DNA from: Tepidamorphus sp.
Lineage (GTDB): Bacteria > Pseudomonadota > Alphaproteobacteria > Rhizobiales > Tepidamorphaceae
Length of the DNA: 64,000 nucleotides
Reading direction: 5' to 3'
Assembly (NCBI GenBank): GCA_028280885.1
Contig: JANQKY010000035.1
Location: 16,970-80,969 of the forward strand
This document shows, piece after piece, positions 1 to 8,590 of the stretch; the stretch's first letter is position 1, and each line of letters begins with the position of its first letter. The position numbers and the translations under genes were made by a program. The notes under the pieces are model-generated. The model was given only the letters and a program-made list of their open reading frames with translations. It did not search any database and was not told the DNA's origin.

Positions 1-1318
1 GCGCGGCGAGGCCCAGCGCCAGGCCGCCGACGCCCAGACCCGCGATGACACCGTAGAGCGGTATGCCGATCTGGGTGCCGCCGTAGAACACGATGATCAC
101 CGCCGCGACGATGCCACCGAGCCTGGCGGCAAGCCGCAAGAGGCCGGCGTCGATGCTCTCCGGATCGATACCGGGGGACGAAATGATCATCTCGGCGATC
201 TGGCCGAGCAGGCAATAGGCGGCGAACGCGCCGCTGGCGAAGACGATTGCGTAGAGGCCGGTATTGACGACCGTGAACGGCCAGCCGGTGATGTTCAGGT
301 CGCTCGAAATGACCGCGCGTGCCGCCAGCGCGATCCCCGCGAGCAGGACCGCCAGGAAGACGCGCGCCATGCCGCGGCGCCTCGCGACGCGGCCGGGCCC
401 GGTATATCTGAGCACGAAACGCGCGACCCCCAAGAAGAGGCCGGCTGGGACAAGCAGGATCAGCGCCAGGCCGATCCACTGCCAGACCGCCTGGTCCAGA
501 ACGGGCTTGCGGGTCCAGGCGGGCAGGGCCTCGATCCAGGCATACCAGTCCGGCGGCAGCAGGTCGCCGCCCGTCAGCGTGTAGAATTCGAAGAAGTCCG
601 GCTGCGCCGTGCTGCGCTCGCGGACCGCCTTGATCGTTTCATAGTAGGGCCGCACCATTGAGACGGCCTCGGGCGAGAACAGGAACTTTCCCGCTTCCGG
701 TCCCTCCAGCACCTTGACGATATCGATCTGCGTATGCGGGATCGTCCAGACCTGCAGCGGCGCCGGTGCGCCCGCCATCATCACCGCATCCGGGATCCCG
801 TCGACCGAAGGGGCCGGCAGGCGGTCGAGAATCTCTTTCAGTAGCAGGACCGTCTCCAACCCGGTCTTGTCCCTGTTGACGGCCGGTACGTCCCTGAGAT
901 CCAGGGTCCCGATGGCCTGCTGCAGGTGCAGGCGCGCCCGCTGTTCAATCTCATCGATCGATTGTTCGCTGGCACCGCCGGGGTCCCCCGCAAGGCGGGA
1001 GCTGTGAGCCGCGAGCAGCTGCTCGCAGGCCTTGTTTATGTTTTCGCGCAGGGACAGGAAGGTTGCGCGCGGGCTTGTCGTGTCCGGCTCTCCCAGAAGC
1101 GACAGATCAGTGGCGTCGAGCGATAGCATCGCACCGGTGTCGTACTGCGTCTGCGCCAGTGCGGCTGGGGCGGAGCCCACCAGCCCGGCAGCGATCGAAA
1201 CCGCCGCAACAAGCCCGGCGCACACAGGATAAGTACCGCGCGAGAGACGGGGTCGCCATCGCCATGTTGCCGGCAGGCAACAGAGCGTGAGAAAAATGCA
1301 ACGCATGGCCGATATCAT
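1..1318 (-). CDS. MscS-family mechanosensitive ion channel (partial, C-terminus outside window)
   Basis: The reading frame runs off the left edge, so the cytoplasmic C-terminal part is missing. The start is ATG at 1318, or ATG at 1306. A signal-peptide-like segment ends near APAALA, followed by a soluble region of about 200 residues. Then come several hydrophobic helices (including IGLALILLVPAGLFLG and LGGIVAAVIIVFYGG), ending in a Gly/Ala-rich helix with GLGVGGLALGLAA. That last pattern is typical of the MscS pore-lining helix. From family knowledge, such channels sit in the inner membrane and release solutes on hypo-osmotic shock; the exported N-terminal domain places this one among the larger MscS relatives. 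It is divergent from ilvD, with about 230 bp between the two starts. The family is well supported by the pore helix; its gating role is inferred. Confidence 0.8.
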   Translation of the reverse strand, partial: MISAMRCIFLTLCCLPATWRWRPRLSRGTYPVCAGLVAAVSIAAGLVGSAPAALAQTQYDTGAMLSLDATDLSLLGEPDTTSPRATFLSLRENINKACEQLLAAHSSRLAGDPGGASEQSIDEIEQRARLHLQQAIGTLDLRDVPAVNRDKTGLETVLLLKEILDRLPAPSVDGIPDAVMMAGAPAPLQVWTIPHTQIDIVKVLEGPEAGKFLFSPEAVSMVRPYYETIKAVRERSTAQPDFFEFYTLTGGDLLPPDWYAWIEALPAWTRKPVLDQAVWQWIGLALILLVPAGLFLGVARFVLRYTGPGRVARRRGMARVFLAVLLAGIALAARAVISSDLNITGWPFTVVNTGLYAIVFASGAFAAYCLLGQIAEMIISSPGIDPESIDAGLLRLAARLGGIVAAVIIVFYGGTQIGIPLYGVIAGLGVGGLALGLAA

Positions 1319-1545
1319 GTCCTTTGCCCCCATTACGCCTTATAGGCATCCGATCTATCGGTGCGGTGCAACGCTTGCGTTCAGCGTTGCCGAAAAGCCT
1401 CGGCGTCGCTGAAAATGCTAACCGGGAATGCGCTAAGGAATCCTTGACTTGCCTTGCAAAGCGGCGGCGTGGCACTGAACTTTCAGGAAACGCGACCGGT
1501 TGTAGGCCGGTTGATTGATCAAGCTGGGAATGGACGGGAACTAAC

Positions 1546-3264
1546 GTGCTCATCTACGACAAGTCGAAACTGCCAAGCCGTCACGTCACGGAGGGCCCGG
1601 AGCGCGCCCCGCACCGTTCATACTACTACGCCATGGGCCTGTCGGCCGAGCAGATCCACCAGCCTTTCGTCGGCGTCGCGACCTGCTGGAACGAAGCCGC
1701 GCCCTGCAACATCTCGCTGATGCGGCAGGCTCAGTCCGTCAAGAAGGGGGTCGCGGCGGAGAAGGGCACGCCCCGCGAATTCGCCACGATCACCGTCACC
1801 GACGGGCTCGCCATGGGCCACGAGGGCATGAAATCGTCGCTTGCCTCGCGCGACTGCATCGCCGATTCCGTCGAACTGACGATGCGCGGCCATTCCTATG
1901 ACGCGCTGGTCGGCATGGCCGGCTGCGACAAGTCGCTGCCGGGCATGATGATGGCGATGCTGCGCCTCAACGTGCCGTCGATCTTCATCTATGGCGGCTC
2001 GATCCTGCCGGGCACCTTCAAGGGCCGCGACGTCACCGTCGTCGACGTGTTCGAGGCTGTCGGCCTGCATTCGGTCGGCAAGATGTCGGATGAGGATCTC
2101 GAACTGCTCGAGCAGGTCGCCTGTCCCTCGGCCGGGGCCTGCGGCGGCCAGTTCACCGCCAACACGATGGCGATGGTGTCGGAGGCGATCGGCCTGGCGC
2201 TGCCCTATTCCTGCGGCGCGCCGGCGCCTTACGAGATCCGCGACCGGTTCTGCATGGCCGCCGGCGAGAAGGTGATGGAACTGATCGCCCGCAACATCCG
2301 GCCGCGCGACATCGCCACCCGCAAGGCCTTCGAGAATGCCGCCACCGTCGTTGCCGCCTCGGGCGGCTCGACCAATGCCGCCCTGCACCTGCCGGCGATG
2401 GCGCATGAATGCGGCATCAAGTTCGATCTCTTCGACGTTGCCGAAATCTTTAAGAAGACGCCGTATATCGCGGATCTGAAACCGGGCGGTCAATATGTCG
2501 CCAAAGATCTGTTCGAAGCTGGTGGCATACCGCTCGTGATGAAGACGCTCCTGGATCACGGTTATCTGCACGGCGACTGCATGACGGTCACCGGCCGTAC
2601 CATGGCCGAGAACATGGAGAAGGTCCGCTTCAACCCCGAGCAGGTGGTGGTGCGGTCGGCCGACAACCCGATCACCCCGACGGGCGGTGTCGTCGGCCTG
2701 AGCGGCAACCTGGCGCCCGACGGGGCGATCGTGAAGGTTGCCGGCATGAAGACGCTGACCTTCTCCGGCCCGGCCCGGGTCTTCGATTCGGAGAAGGAGT
2801 GCTTCGACGCGGTCACCGCGCGCGAATACCAGGATGGCGAGGTTCTCGTCATCCGCTATGTCGGTCCCAAGGGCGGGCCCGGCATGCCGGAAATGCTGTC
2901 GACGACGGCGGCGCTCTACGGGCAGGGCGCCGGCGAGAAGGTCGCGCTGATCACCGACGGCCGGTTTTCCGGCGGTACGCGCGGCTTCTGCATCGGCCAT
3001 GTCGGGCCGGAAGCAGCCGTCGGCGGCCCGATCGGCCTTCTGCGCAACGGCGATATCATCGATATCGACGCCGTGGAGGGCACCCTGTCGGTGCGCCTGA
3101 GCGAGGAGGACCTCGCCGCGCGCAAGGCCGACTGGAAAGCGCCTCAATCCGACTATCGCTCGGGCGCGGTTTGGAAGTTCGCACAACTGGTCGGTCCGGC
3201 CAGGGACGGGGCGCTGACCCATCCCGGCGGGCAGGCGGAAACAAAAAGCTATGCGGATATATAG
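1546..3264 (+). CDS. ilvD: dihydroxy-acid dehydratase IlvD
   Basis: Catalyses dehydration of 2,3-dihydroxy-isovalerate and 2,3-dihydroxy-3-methylvalerate, the third common step of valine, leucine and isoleucine synthesis, in the cytoplasm. The 572-residue product is full length for the family. Visible signatures are CWNEAAPCN (residues 47-55), [11 protein letters not shown] (from 85), GCDKSLPG (126-133) and CPSAGACGG (193-201). C54, C127 and C199 are the expected iron-sulfur ligands, and a later [13 protein letters not shown] matches the second IlvD/Edd signature. The GTG start at 1546 is chosen because an in-frame stop lies 30 bp upstream and the [13 protein letters not shown] start is typical. 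The gene stands alone upstream, and its last 14 bp overlap the next gene in another frame, suggesting cotranscription. Confidence 0.97.
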   Translation: MLIYDKSKLPSRHVTEGPERAPHRSYYYAMGLSAEQIHQPFVGVATCWNEAAPCNISLMRQAQSVKKGVAAEKGTPREFATITVTDGLAMGHEGMKSSLASRDCIADSVELTMRGHSYDALVGMAGCDKSLPGMMMAMLRLNVPSIFIYGGSILPGTFKGRDVTVVDVFEAVGLHSVGKMSDEDLELLEQVACPSAGACGGQFTANTMAMVSEAIGLALPYSCGAPAPYEIRDRFCMAAGEKVMELIARNIRPRDIATRKAFENAATVVAASGGSTNAALHLPAMAHECGIKFDLFDVAEIFKKTPYIADLKPGGQYVAKDLFEAGGIPLVMKTLLDHGYLHGDCMTVTGRTMAENMEKVRFNPEQVVVRSADNPITPTGGVVGLSGNLAPDGAIVKVAGMKTLTFSGPARVFDSEKECFDAVTAREYQDGEVLVIRYVGPKGGPGMPEMLSTTAALYGQGAGEKVALITDGRFSGGTRGFCIGHVGPEAAVGGPIGLLRNGDIIDIDAVEGTLSVRLSEEDLAARKADWKAPQSDYRSGAVWKFAQLVGPARDGALTHPGGQAETKSYADI

Positions 3265-4090
3265 ACACCCTGTTCTCCCCAATCGGGGCACCCTGAACGG
3301 TCTTGCCGTCGCGCTGGTCGCGGGCGTGCTGGCCGTTGCCGGATCGCCGGCGCGCGCGCTCGATCCCTCGCTGCCGCTTGCGCCGGATGCCTCGCCGATC
3401 GACGCTTTCCGGATGGGCGCGGAGCTTTATTCCTCCGGTGACCGCAAGTCGGCCTTCAACGCCTTCGAATACGCCGCCTCCAAGGGCCACGCCATTGCCC
3501 AGTGGAAGCTCGGCAAGATGTATGCCGATGGTGACGGGGTCGAGGAGGACGACTACAAGGCCTTCCAGATGTTCTCCGCCGTCGCCGACCAGCATGCCGA
3601 CGACAATCCCTACACACCGACGGCGCGGGTCGTGGCGAACGCCTTCGTCAACCTGGCGAATTACTACAAGACCGGCATCGCCAATGCCGGTGTCAAGCCG
3701 GATGTTGGCCGTGCGGTCGGCCTGTTCACCCATGCGGCGACCTATTTCGGCGATGCCGACGCCCAGTATAATCTCGCCAAGATCTACCTGTCGGGCGATG
3801 GCGTGCGCACCGATCCGGTCCGCGCCGTGCGCTGGCTGAGCCTTGCCGCGCGCAAGAACCATGTCGACGCCCAGGCGACGCTCGGCGAGGTTCTCGTCTT
3901 CGGCCAGGGCGTGCGGGCGCTGCCCGAGAAGGGCTATATGTGGATCGTCATTGCCCGCGAGAACGCGACGCCTGAAAACCGCGACTGGATCCTGGCGCTC
4001 GACCACCGCGCGAGCCAGGCTCTCAGCGAGGACCAGATGACCCGCGGATCGCGCCTGGCCAAGGTCTGGCTCGACAAGAACCAGGGCTGA
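3251..4090 (+). CDS. ExoR-like periplasmic Sel1/TPR-repeat protein
   Basis: A 279-residue exported protein: a signal peptide (residues 1-36, cleavage after SPARA) followed by Sel1-type alpha-helical repeats such as [33 protein letters not shown] and [16 protein letters not shown]. Size, signal peptide and repeat layout resemble ExoR of rhizobia and Agrobacterium, the periplasmic protein that holds the ExoS sensor kinase inactive and so represses exopolysaccharide synthesis through ExoS-ChvI. That assignment rests on recalled similarity and is not proven here; a generic Sel1 protein is the alternative. The ATG lies inside the end of ilvD (14 bp overlap), so translation is probably coupled to it. 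exoS and chvI are not in the window. Tandem palindromes follow the stop codon. Confidence 0.72.
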   Translation: MRIYRHPVLPNRGTLNGLAVALVAGVLAVAGSPARALDPSLPLAPDASPIDAFRMGAELYSSGDRKSAFNAFEYAASKGHAIAQWKLGKMYADGDGVEEDDYKAFQMFSAVADQHADDNPYTPTARVVANAFVNLANYYKTGIANAGVKPDVGRAVGLFTHAATYFGDADAQYNLAKIYLSGDGVRTDPVRAVRWLSLAARKNHVDAQATLGEVLVFGQGVRALPEKGYMWIVIARENATPENRDWILALDHRASQALSEDQMTRGSRLAKVWLDKNQG

Positions 4091-4152
4091 GTTGTCTTCT
4101 CTGGCGCGGCCGGTATCGTTCTGACCGGCATCGAGCCGGTCAAAACGATTTA

Positions 4153-4191
4153 CCCCCTCACCCCAGCCTTCTCCTGCGAGGGGAGAGGGGG
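4153..4191. repeat. short palindromic intergenic repeat, arm 1
   Basis: Reads CCCCCTCACCCCAGCC, then TTCTCC, then GCGAGGGGAGAGGGGGC. It is a diverged inverted copy of the element at 4272-4310. The same CTCACCCCAGCC...GAGAGGG pattern is a common intergenic palindrome in proteobacterial genomes. It has no coding role and probably came from repeat dispersal. Confidence 0.75.
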
Positions 4192-4271
4192 CGATGGCGG
4201 CACGCAATGAGCGAAATTTGATCAGCCTTGCTGTTTGCGCGGTGTTGGAGCCAAGCGGCACGGCGGCAGCA

Positions 4272-4310
4272 CTCCCTCTCCCCTCGCGGGAGAGGGCTGG
4301 GGTGAGGGGG
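4272..4310. repeat. short palindromic intergenic repeat, arm 2
   Basis: Reads CTCCCTCTCCCCTCGCGG, then GAGAGGGCTGGGGTGAGGGGG, the inverse orientation of 4153-4191. The copy is itself a hairpin (CCCTCTCCC...GGGAGAGGG-like). With arm 1 it can form a larger stem enclosing about 80 bp between the convergent ExoR-like and multicopper oxidase genes. Confidence 0.75.
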
Positions 4311-4319
4311 TGAGGCACG

Positions 4320-4352
4320 GTCCACGGAGTGGACGAAATGCGAAGCATTTCG
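4320..4352. repeat. two adjacent perfect hairpins in the convergent intergenic region
   Basis: GTCCAC-GGA-GTGGAC (4320-4334) is directly followed by CGAAATGC-GAA-GCATTTCG (4334-4352). No clear T-run follows on either strand, so a role as intrinsic terminator is uncertain. They may be part of the dispersed repeat next to them. The rest of 4353-4482 shows no gene or clear signal. Confidence 0.6.
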
Positions 4353-4482
4353 AGTGCCGGACGCGCGAGACCCTAGTCGAGCGCCGGGCCCATAAGGGCG
4401 GCTTCGAGAGCGCCGGAGGCGCTATCGAACCTCCAGGCGGTCCCCTCAGGCGCCGACGTCGACCCAATACGCAACCCGACCA

Positions 4483-5889
4483 CTACGCTACCCGGATAAA
4501 GCCCGCCAGCCCGGTCTTCTGGTGCTCGATGACGTGGCAGTGAAAGGCCCAGTCGCCGGGATTGTCGGCGACCAGCGCGATATCGATCACCTCGTTCTTC
4601 AGGAGCAGCACCGTATCGGTCCAGTTCCGCGGCAATTGCCGCAGGGTCGAGCGGATCGGCAGGAAGGCGAGCCCGTGCAGGTGGATCGGGTGCTGGTTCG
4701 GCGATTCATTGCGCAGCCGCAGAACATAGCTCTTGCCCAGGCTCAGTTCGGCGAGCGGACCGACGGTGTCGACCGCGTCGCCGGGCCAGGGCGTGCGGTT
4801 GATCGACCAGAAGGTATAAGCGTTCGACCCGCACAGCCCGTTGTTCTGGCCGTCGCCGTCCGGCGTCCAGCCGAACACGAGTTCGTGGGTCCTGGCCGTC
4901 GCCAGGTCGGGCATCGAAAGCGGGTTTTCCGATAGCGGCCGAAGCGCGGCGAGATCCCGGTTCAGGGACGCACCGGTGGTGCGCAGCCGGACGAGCGGCT
5001 GCGGCGCATGGGCGATCAGCCTGTGCAGCGCGATCTCGGTCTCGTCGTCGGGCAGCCGCAGGGCGATGTCGACGCGCTGTCCGGGCGCAAGCAGCAGCGG
5101 GGCGTCTTCACGCGGCCAGGGCACCGGCTCGTTAACCGGATGGCCGTCCCAGGCGATGATGCGGCCGGGCAGGTCGGGAAAGACGAGCTTGAAGATCCGC
5201 GTCGTGTCGGTTGCAACCAGCCGCAGGCGGACGAGACCGCCGGCCGGCACGTCGTAGACCGGATCAAGCTGCCAGTTCGTCGTAGGGGTATTGCCGAGCG
5301 TGCCGGTGCGGGCTGCGCCGCGCGGCGTGAAATAGGGCAGCAGCCTGCCATCCTCGTCGAGCCGGAAGTCCTTGAGATTGAGCGCGATATCGGCATCGAA
5401 GCCGATATCGAACGGCTCCTCGACGACCAGCACGCCGGTCAGCCCGAGCGCCATCTGTTCCATCGTCAGGCAATGGGGGTGATACCAGTAGGTGCCCGCA
5501 TCCGGCGGCGTGAACGCGTAGCGGAACGTCTCGTCCCTGATCAGCGGAAACTGGGTGAGATAAGGCACGCCGTCCATGGCGTTCGGAACGCGGATGCCGT
5601 GCCAGTGCATGGTGGTGTAGTCGTCGAGGCCGTTGGTCAGATCGATCACCGCCGGAACGCCCTGGCGCAGGCGGATGACCGGCGGCGGCGCGCCGTCGCG
5701 CAGGCTGATCAGCCCGTGCGTCTCCGGCTTGCCGAAGGCGTGGCTGGTGAGGCGCGGCCGCATCCTGATCGGTTCGCCCGTCGAGGCTTGCAGGAGACCG
5801 GTGCCAAGCGACAGCCCGCCCGCCGCCAGCGCCGCGCCGGATCCCAGCAGGAAGGCCCGCCGGCCGATTGTGGGCAATTTGCTCTTCAT
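4483..5889 (-). CDS. Tat-exported multicopper oxidase
   Basis: A 468-residue three-cupredoxin oxidase of the CueO/laccase-like family, expected to oxidise a substrate such as Cu(I) or a phenol and reduce O2 to water in the periplasm. The N-terminus has a twin-arginine signal (GRRAFLLGSGAALAAGG, residues 9-25). All four copper-binding motifs are present: HWHG (95-98), HPH (137-139), HPIHLHG (400-406) and HCHVIEHQKTGL (450-461). These supply the type 2 and type 3 histidines and the type 1 His-Cys-His set. The type 1 axial position appears to be Leu461 rather than Met. No copper chaperone or CopB-like gene is adjacent, so the substrate cannot be named from context. The nearby tatABC operon could export it. 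The length and complete motifs argue that it is active. Confidence 0.93.
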   Translation of the reverse strand: MKSKLPTIGRRAFLLGSGAALAAGGLSLGTGLLQASTGEPIRMRPRLTSHAFGKPETHGLISLRDGAPPPVIRLRQGVPAVIDLTNGLDDYTTMHWHGIRVPNAMDGVPYLTQFPLIRDETFRYAFTPPDAGTYWYHPHCLTMEQMALGLTGVLVVEEPFDIGFDADIALNLKDFRLDEDGRLLPYFTPRGAARTGTLGNTPTTNWQLDPVYDVPAGGLVRLRLVATDTTRIFKLVFPDLPGRIIAWDGHPVNEPVPWPREDAPLLLAPGQRVDIALRLPDDETEIALHRLIAHAPQPLVRLRTTGASLNRDLAALRPLSENPLSMPDLATARTHELVFGWTPDGDGQNNGLCGSNAYTFWSINRTPWPGDAVDTVGPLAELSLGKSYVLRLRNESPNQHPIHLHGLAFLPIRSTLRQLPRNWTDTVLLLKNEVIDIALVADNPGDWAFHCHVIEHQKTGLAGFIRVA

Positions 5890-5915
5890 CGATGGCTCCG
5901 TCGGCCGCGATCAAA

Positions 5916-5943
5916 ATTATGACCAATAGAGTCAGATTTTTAA
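5916..5943 (-). promoter_or_regulatory. candidate promoter of the multicopper oxidase gene
   Basis: Read on the minus strand, TTAAAA (5943-5938), a 16-bp spacer and CATAAT (5921-5916) lie in an unusually AT-rich patch just upstream of the ATG at 5889. The match to the housekeeping sigma-factor consensus is partial, so this is a suggestion only. Confidence 0.35.
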
Positions 5944-6014
5944 CGGAGTGGGGCGCCGAAAAAATGATCTGGCGCAAAGACGGGAGAGAGGGGTCGTGAA
6001 CGCGGGCGGGCGCG

Positions 6015-6794
6015 CTATTGCAGCGTCGCCCAGACGGGCACGTGGTCCGACGGCTTCTCCCAGGCGCGCACGGCCTTGTCGACACCGGCGCCGGTCAGCC
6101 GGTCGGCGGCCTGGGCCGACAGCAGGATGTGGTCGATCCGGATGCCGTTGTTCTTCTGCCAGGCGCCGCCCTGATAGTCCCAGAACGAATAGACGCCCGG
6201 CTCGGGATGGCAGCAGCGCAACGCGTCGGTGAAGCCGAGCGCCAGGAGCTCGCGGAACTTCGCCCGGCTTTCGCGCCGGAACAGGGCATCATCGACCCAG
6301 TTCTCGGGGTGTTTCGCGTCGGCCGGCTCGGGGATAACGTTGTAGTCGCCGGTCAGCGCCAGCGGCTCCTCGTCGGCAAGCCGCGCGCGCGCATGGGCGA
6401 TCAGCCGGTCCATCCAGGCAAGCTTGTAGGGGAATTTCCCGCTGTCGACCGGGTTGCCGTTGGGCAGATAGATCGACGCGACACGGACGATGCCGCTGTC
6501 GCCGGCGAAGGCCGCCTCGACATAGCGCGCCTGCTCGTCGCTGTCGTCGCCGGGCAGGCCGATCAGCACATCCTCCGGCGGCCGCTTCGACAACAGCGCG
6601 ACGCCGTTGAAGCCCTTCTGGCCGTGGATCGTCAGATTGTAGCCGGTGCCGTCGAAGGCATCGGCGGGAAAGGCCTCGTTCGCCGATTTGATCTCCTGGA
6701 GACAGGCGACGTCCGGCTGCGCCTCGGCGAGCCAGGCCTTGACGTTCTCGATGCGCGCGCGAACGCCGTTGATGTTCCAGGTGGCGATTTTCAT
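6015..6794 (-). CDS. xth: exodeoxyribonuclease III
   Basis: A 259-residue AP endonuclease and 3'-5' exonuclease of the endonuclease/exonuclease/phosphatase fold, which repairs abasic sites and blocked 3' ends in base excision repair. Conserved blocks are visible in order: KIATWNINGVRAR at the N-terminus, CLQEIK with the metal-binding Glu, ASIYLPNGNP, LTGDYNV with the catalytic Asp and Asn, NNGIRIDHILLS and KPSDHVPVWA with the catalytic Asp-His pair at the C-terminus. Length is normal and nothing is missing. It is followed 42 bp upstream on the same strand by erpA, so the two are probably cotranscribed in the order erpA then xth, an arrangement I recall from other Hyphomicrobiales. Confidence 0.95.
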   Translation of the reverse strand: MKIATWNINGVRARIENVKAWLAEAQPDVACLQEIKSANEAFPADAFDGTGYNLTIHGQKGFNGVALLSKRPPEDVLIGLPGDDSDEQARYVEAAFAGDSGIVRVASIYLPNGNPVDSGKFPYKLAWMDRLIAHARARLADEEPLALTGDYNVIPEPADAKHPENWVDDALFRRESRAKFRELLALGFTDALRCCHPEPGVYSFWDYQGGAWQKNNGIRIDHILLSAQAADRLTGAGVDKAVRAWEKPSDHVPVWATLQ

Positions 6795-6836
6795 GGGATC
6801 GACTTCGGATCGACTTCCGGGGACCGCTTCCGGCGG

Positions 6837-7169
6837 TCAGATCGTGAACGACGTGCCGCAGCCGCACGACGCGGTCGCATGCGGGTTGCGCACCTGGAAG
6901 GAGGCGCCGATCAGGTCGTCGACGAAATCGATCTCCGATCCCGACATGTATTCCAGCGACATCGAATCGACGAAGACCTGAATGCCGCCCTTTTCGATGA
7001 CGGTGTCGTCGTCGCCGGGCGTGACGTCGAGGTCGAATTCGTACTGGAAGCCCGAGCAGCCGCCGCCATTGACGCTGACGCGCAGCGCCTTCTTGTCCGG
7101 CTGTTTGGCCAGAATCTGGCCGATCCGCCGCGCGGCGCTGTCGGTTACGGTAACGGTGTTGTCCTGCAT
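6837..7169 (-). CDS. erpA: iron-sulfur cluster insertion protein ErpA (A-type carrier)
   Basis: A 110-residue A-type carrier that receives Fe-S clusters from the SUF/ISC scaffold and passes them to apo-enzymes. The three conserved cysteines are present: C38 in NGGGCSGFQY and C102/C104 in ASCGCGTSFTI at the C-terminus. The internal DSMSLEYMSGSEIDF segment is typical. IscA or SufA are alternatives within the same family; the SGSEIDFVDD signature and location beside dgt and xth favour ErpA. It starts divergently from dgt with 118 bp between the two coding regions. IlvD elsewhere in this window is a plausible type of client. Confidence 0.9.
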   Translation of the reverse strand: MQDNTVTVTDSAARRIGQILAKQPDKKALRVSVNGGGCSGFQYEFDLDVTPGDDDTVIEKGGIQVFVDSMSLEYMSGSEIDFVDDLIGASFQVRNPHATASCGCGTSFTI

Positions 7170-7287
7170 GTCCGGCCTATGCGATCTCCGGACCCGAGTG
7201 GCCAGCGCGGCTCGTCGGGCCTGTGTGTTGAAACCTAAAGTATGATCTCGTGTTCTCCTGTCAATCCGGATAAAGCGGCGCTATGAC

Positions 7288-8517
7288 ATGCTCGCTCCCT
7301 CAAAACCGCATGAGGCCGGCCGAATGCAACGCGCGCCCTATGCCTGTGATCCGGATGAAAGCCGCGGACGGCTGTTTGCCGAGGCGGCCAGCCCGACCCG
7401 GACGGATTTTCAGCGCGACCGCGACCGCATCATCCATTCCACGGCCTTCCGGCGCCTGAAGCACAAGACCCAGGTCTTCATCTATCACGAGGGCGACCAC
7501 TACCGCACCCGGCTTACCCATACGCTGGAAGTTTCGCAGCTTGCCCGGGCAATCGCGCGCTCTTTGCGGATCGACGAGGATCTCGCCGAGGCGGTCGCGC
7601 TTGCCCATGATCTCGGCCATCCGCCCTTCGGCCATGCCGGCGAGCGGGCGCTCAACCGGGCGATGGCGCCCTATAACGGCTTCGACCACAACGCCCAGAG
7701 CCTGCGCGCGGTCACCCGGCTCGAACAGCGCTACGCGGAGTTCGACGGCCTCAACCTGACCTGGGAGACGCTGGAGGGCATCGTCAAGCATAACGGGCCG
7801 CTCACCGACGGCTGGGGCCACGCGATCGGGGAATACGCTGAAAGTGGCGTCCCGCGGCCGATCCTGGACTATTGCGCGCGGCAGGACCTGCAACTCGACC
7901 GGCATGCCGGCCTGGAGGCGCAGGCCGCCGCGATCGCCGACGACATCGCCTATAACAGCCATGACGTCGATGACGGTCTGCGCGCCGGCCTGTTCACGCT
8001 TGCCGAGATCGTCGACGCCGTCCCGTTCATCGCCGATATCGTCGCGGAGGTGCGCGGCCGCTATCCGGACCTTGCCGAAGCCCGTCTCGTCCACGAGACG
8101 ACGCGCCGCGTCATCACCCGTTTCGTCGAGGACACGTTGCGCGAATCCGAACGCCGGATCGCGCAGATCCAGCCGGATCGCGCGGAGGATATCCGTACAG
8201 CCGGTAGCCAGATGGTGGCCTTTTCGTCCGGGATGACGGCAAGCCTCGCCGACCTGCGCACCTTCCTGTTTTCGCGCATGTATCGCCACCAGCGGGTGAT
8301 GGCGGTGATGCGGCGCGCCGAGACGGCCATCGCGCGGCTGTTCGAGGCGCTGTTCGCCTCGCCCGACCGGATGCCGGGAGAGTGGTCCGATCCCTGCCGT
8401 GACGCCGACGCCATGCGCCGCGCCCGCATTGTCGCCGACTACATCGCCGGCATGACGGACGGCTTCGCGATCCTCGAATACCGGCGTTTGTTTGACGAAA
8501 CGCTGGAATTGCGTTAG
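7288..8517 (+). CDS. dgt: deoxyguanosinetriphosphate triphosphohydrolase-like protein
   Basis: A 409-residue HD-superfamily dNTPase that cleaves a dNTP to the deoxynucleoside and tripolyphosphate, helping to balance dNTP pools. Visible motifs are [18 protein letters not shown], the nucleotide-binding [11 protein letters not shown], the metal-binding HD pair at H107-D108 in [15 protein letters not shown], and [12 protein letters not shown]. An internal ATG at 7324 is a possible alternative start because the family usually begins close to the YACDP segment. It belongs to the Hyphomicrobiales type of dNTPase rather than the E. coli dGTPase, so its preferred substrate is uncertain. argS follows 73 bp downstream. 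Confidence 0.93.
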   Translation: MLAPSKPHEAGRMQRAPYACDPDESRGRLFAEAASPTRTDFQRDRDRIIHSTAFRRLKHKTQVFIYHEGDHYRTRLTHTLEVSQLARAIARSLRIDEDLAEAVALAHDLGHPPFGHAGERALNRAMAPYNGFDHNAQSLRAVTRLEQRYAEFDGLNLTWETLEGIVKHNGPLTDGWGHAIGEYAESGVPRPILDYCARQDLQLDRHAGLEAQAAAIADDIAYNSHDVDDGLRAGLFTLAEIVDAVPFIADIVAEVRGRYPDLAEARLVHETTRRVITRFVEDTLRESERRIAQIQPDRAEDIRTAGSQMVAFSSGMTASLADLRTFLFSRMYRHQRVMAVMRRAETAIARLFEALFASPDRMPGEWSDPCRDADAMRRARIVADYIAGMTDGFAILEYRRLFDETLELR

Positions 8518-8590
8518 GCGCCCGGCAGGCGAGCGCGCTCCGGCAAACAGGCCGGACCGGCTCGAGCGAACTCAAGGATACCCCGTCCAG

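Noticed and set aside
1107..1553. 148-codon minus-strand frame between MscS and ilvD
   Set aside because: It overlaps the signal peptide region of the mechanosensitive channel in another frame and the ilvD start; the channel frame carries the recognisable features.
4235..4543. 102-codon frame with SPLAGEGWGEGVR text
   Set aside because: This is the known spurious translation of the CTCACCCCAGCC palindromic repeat, not a gene.
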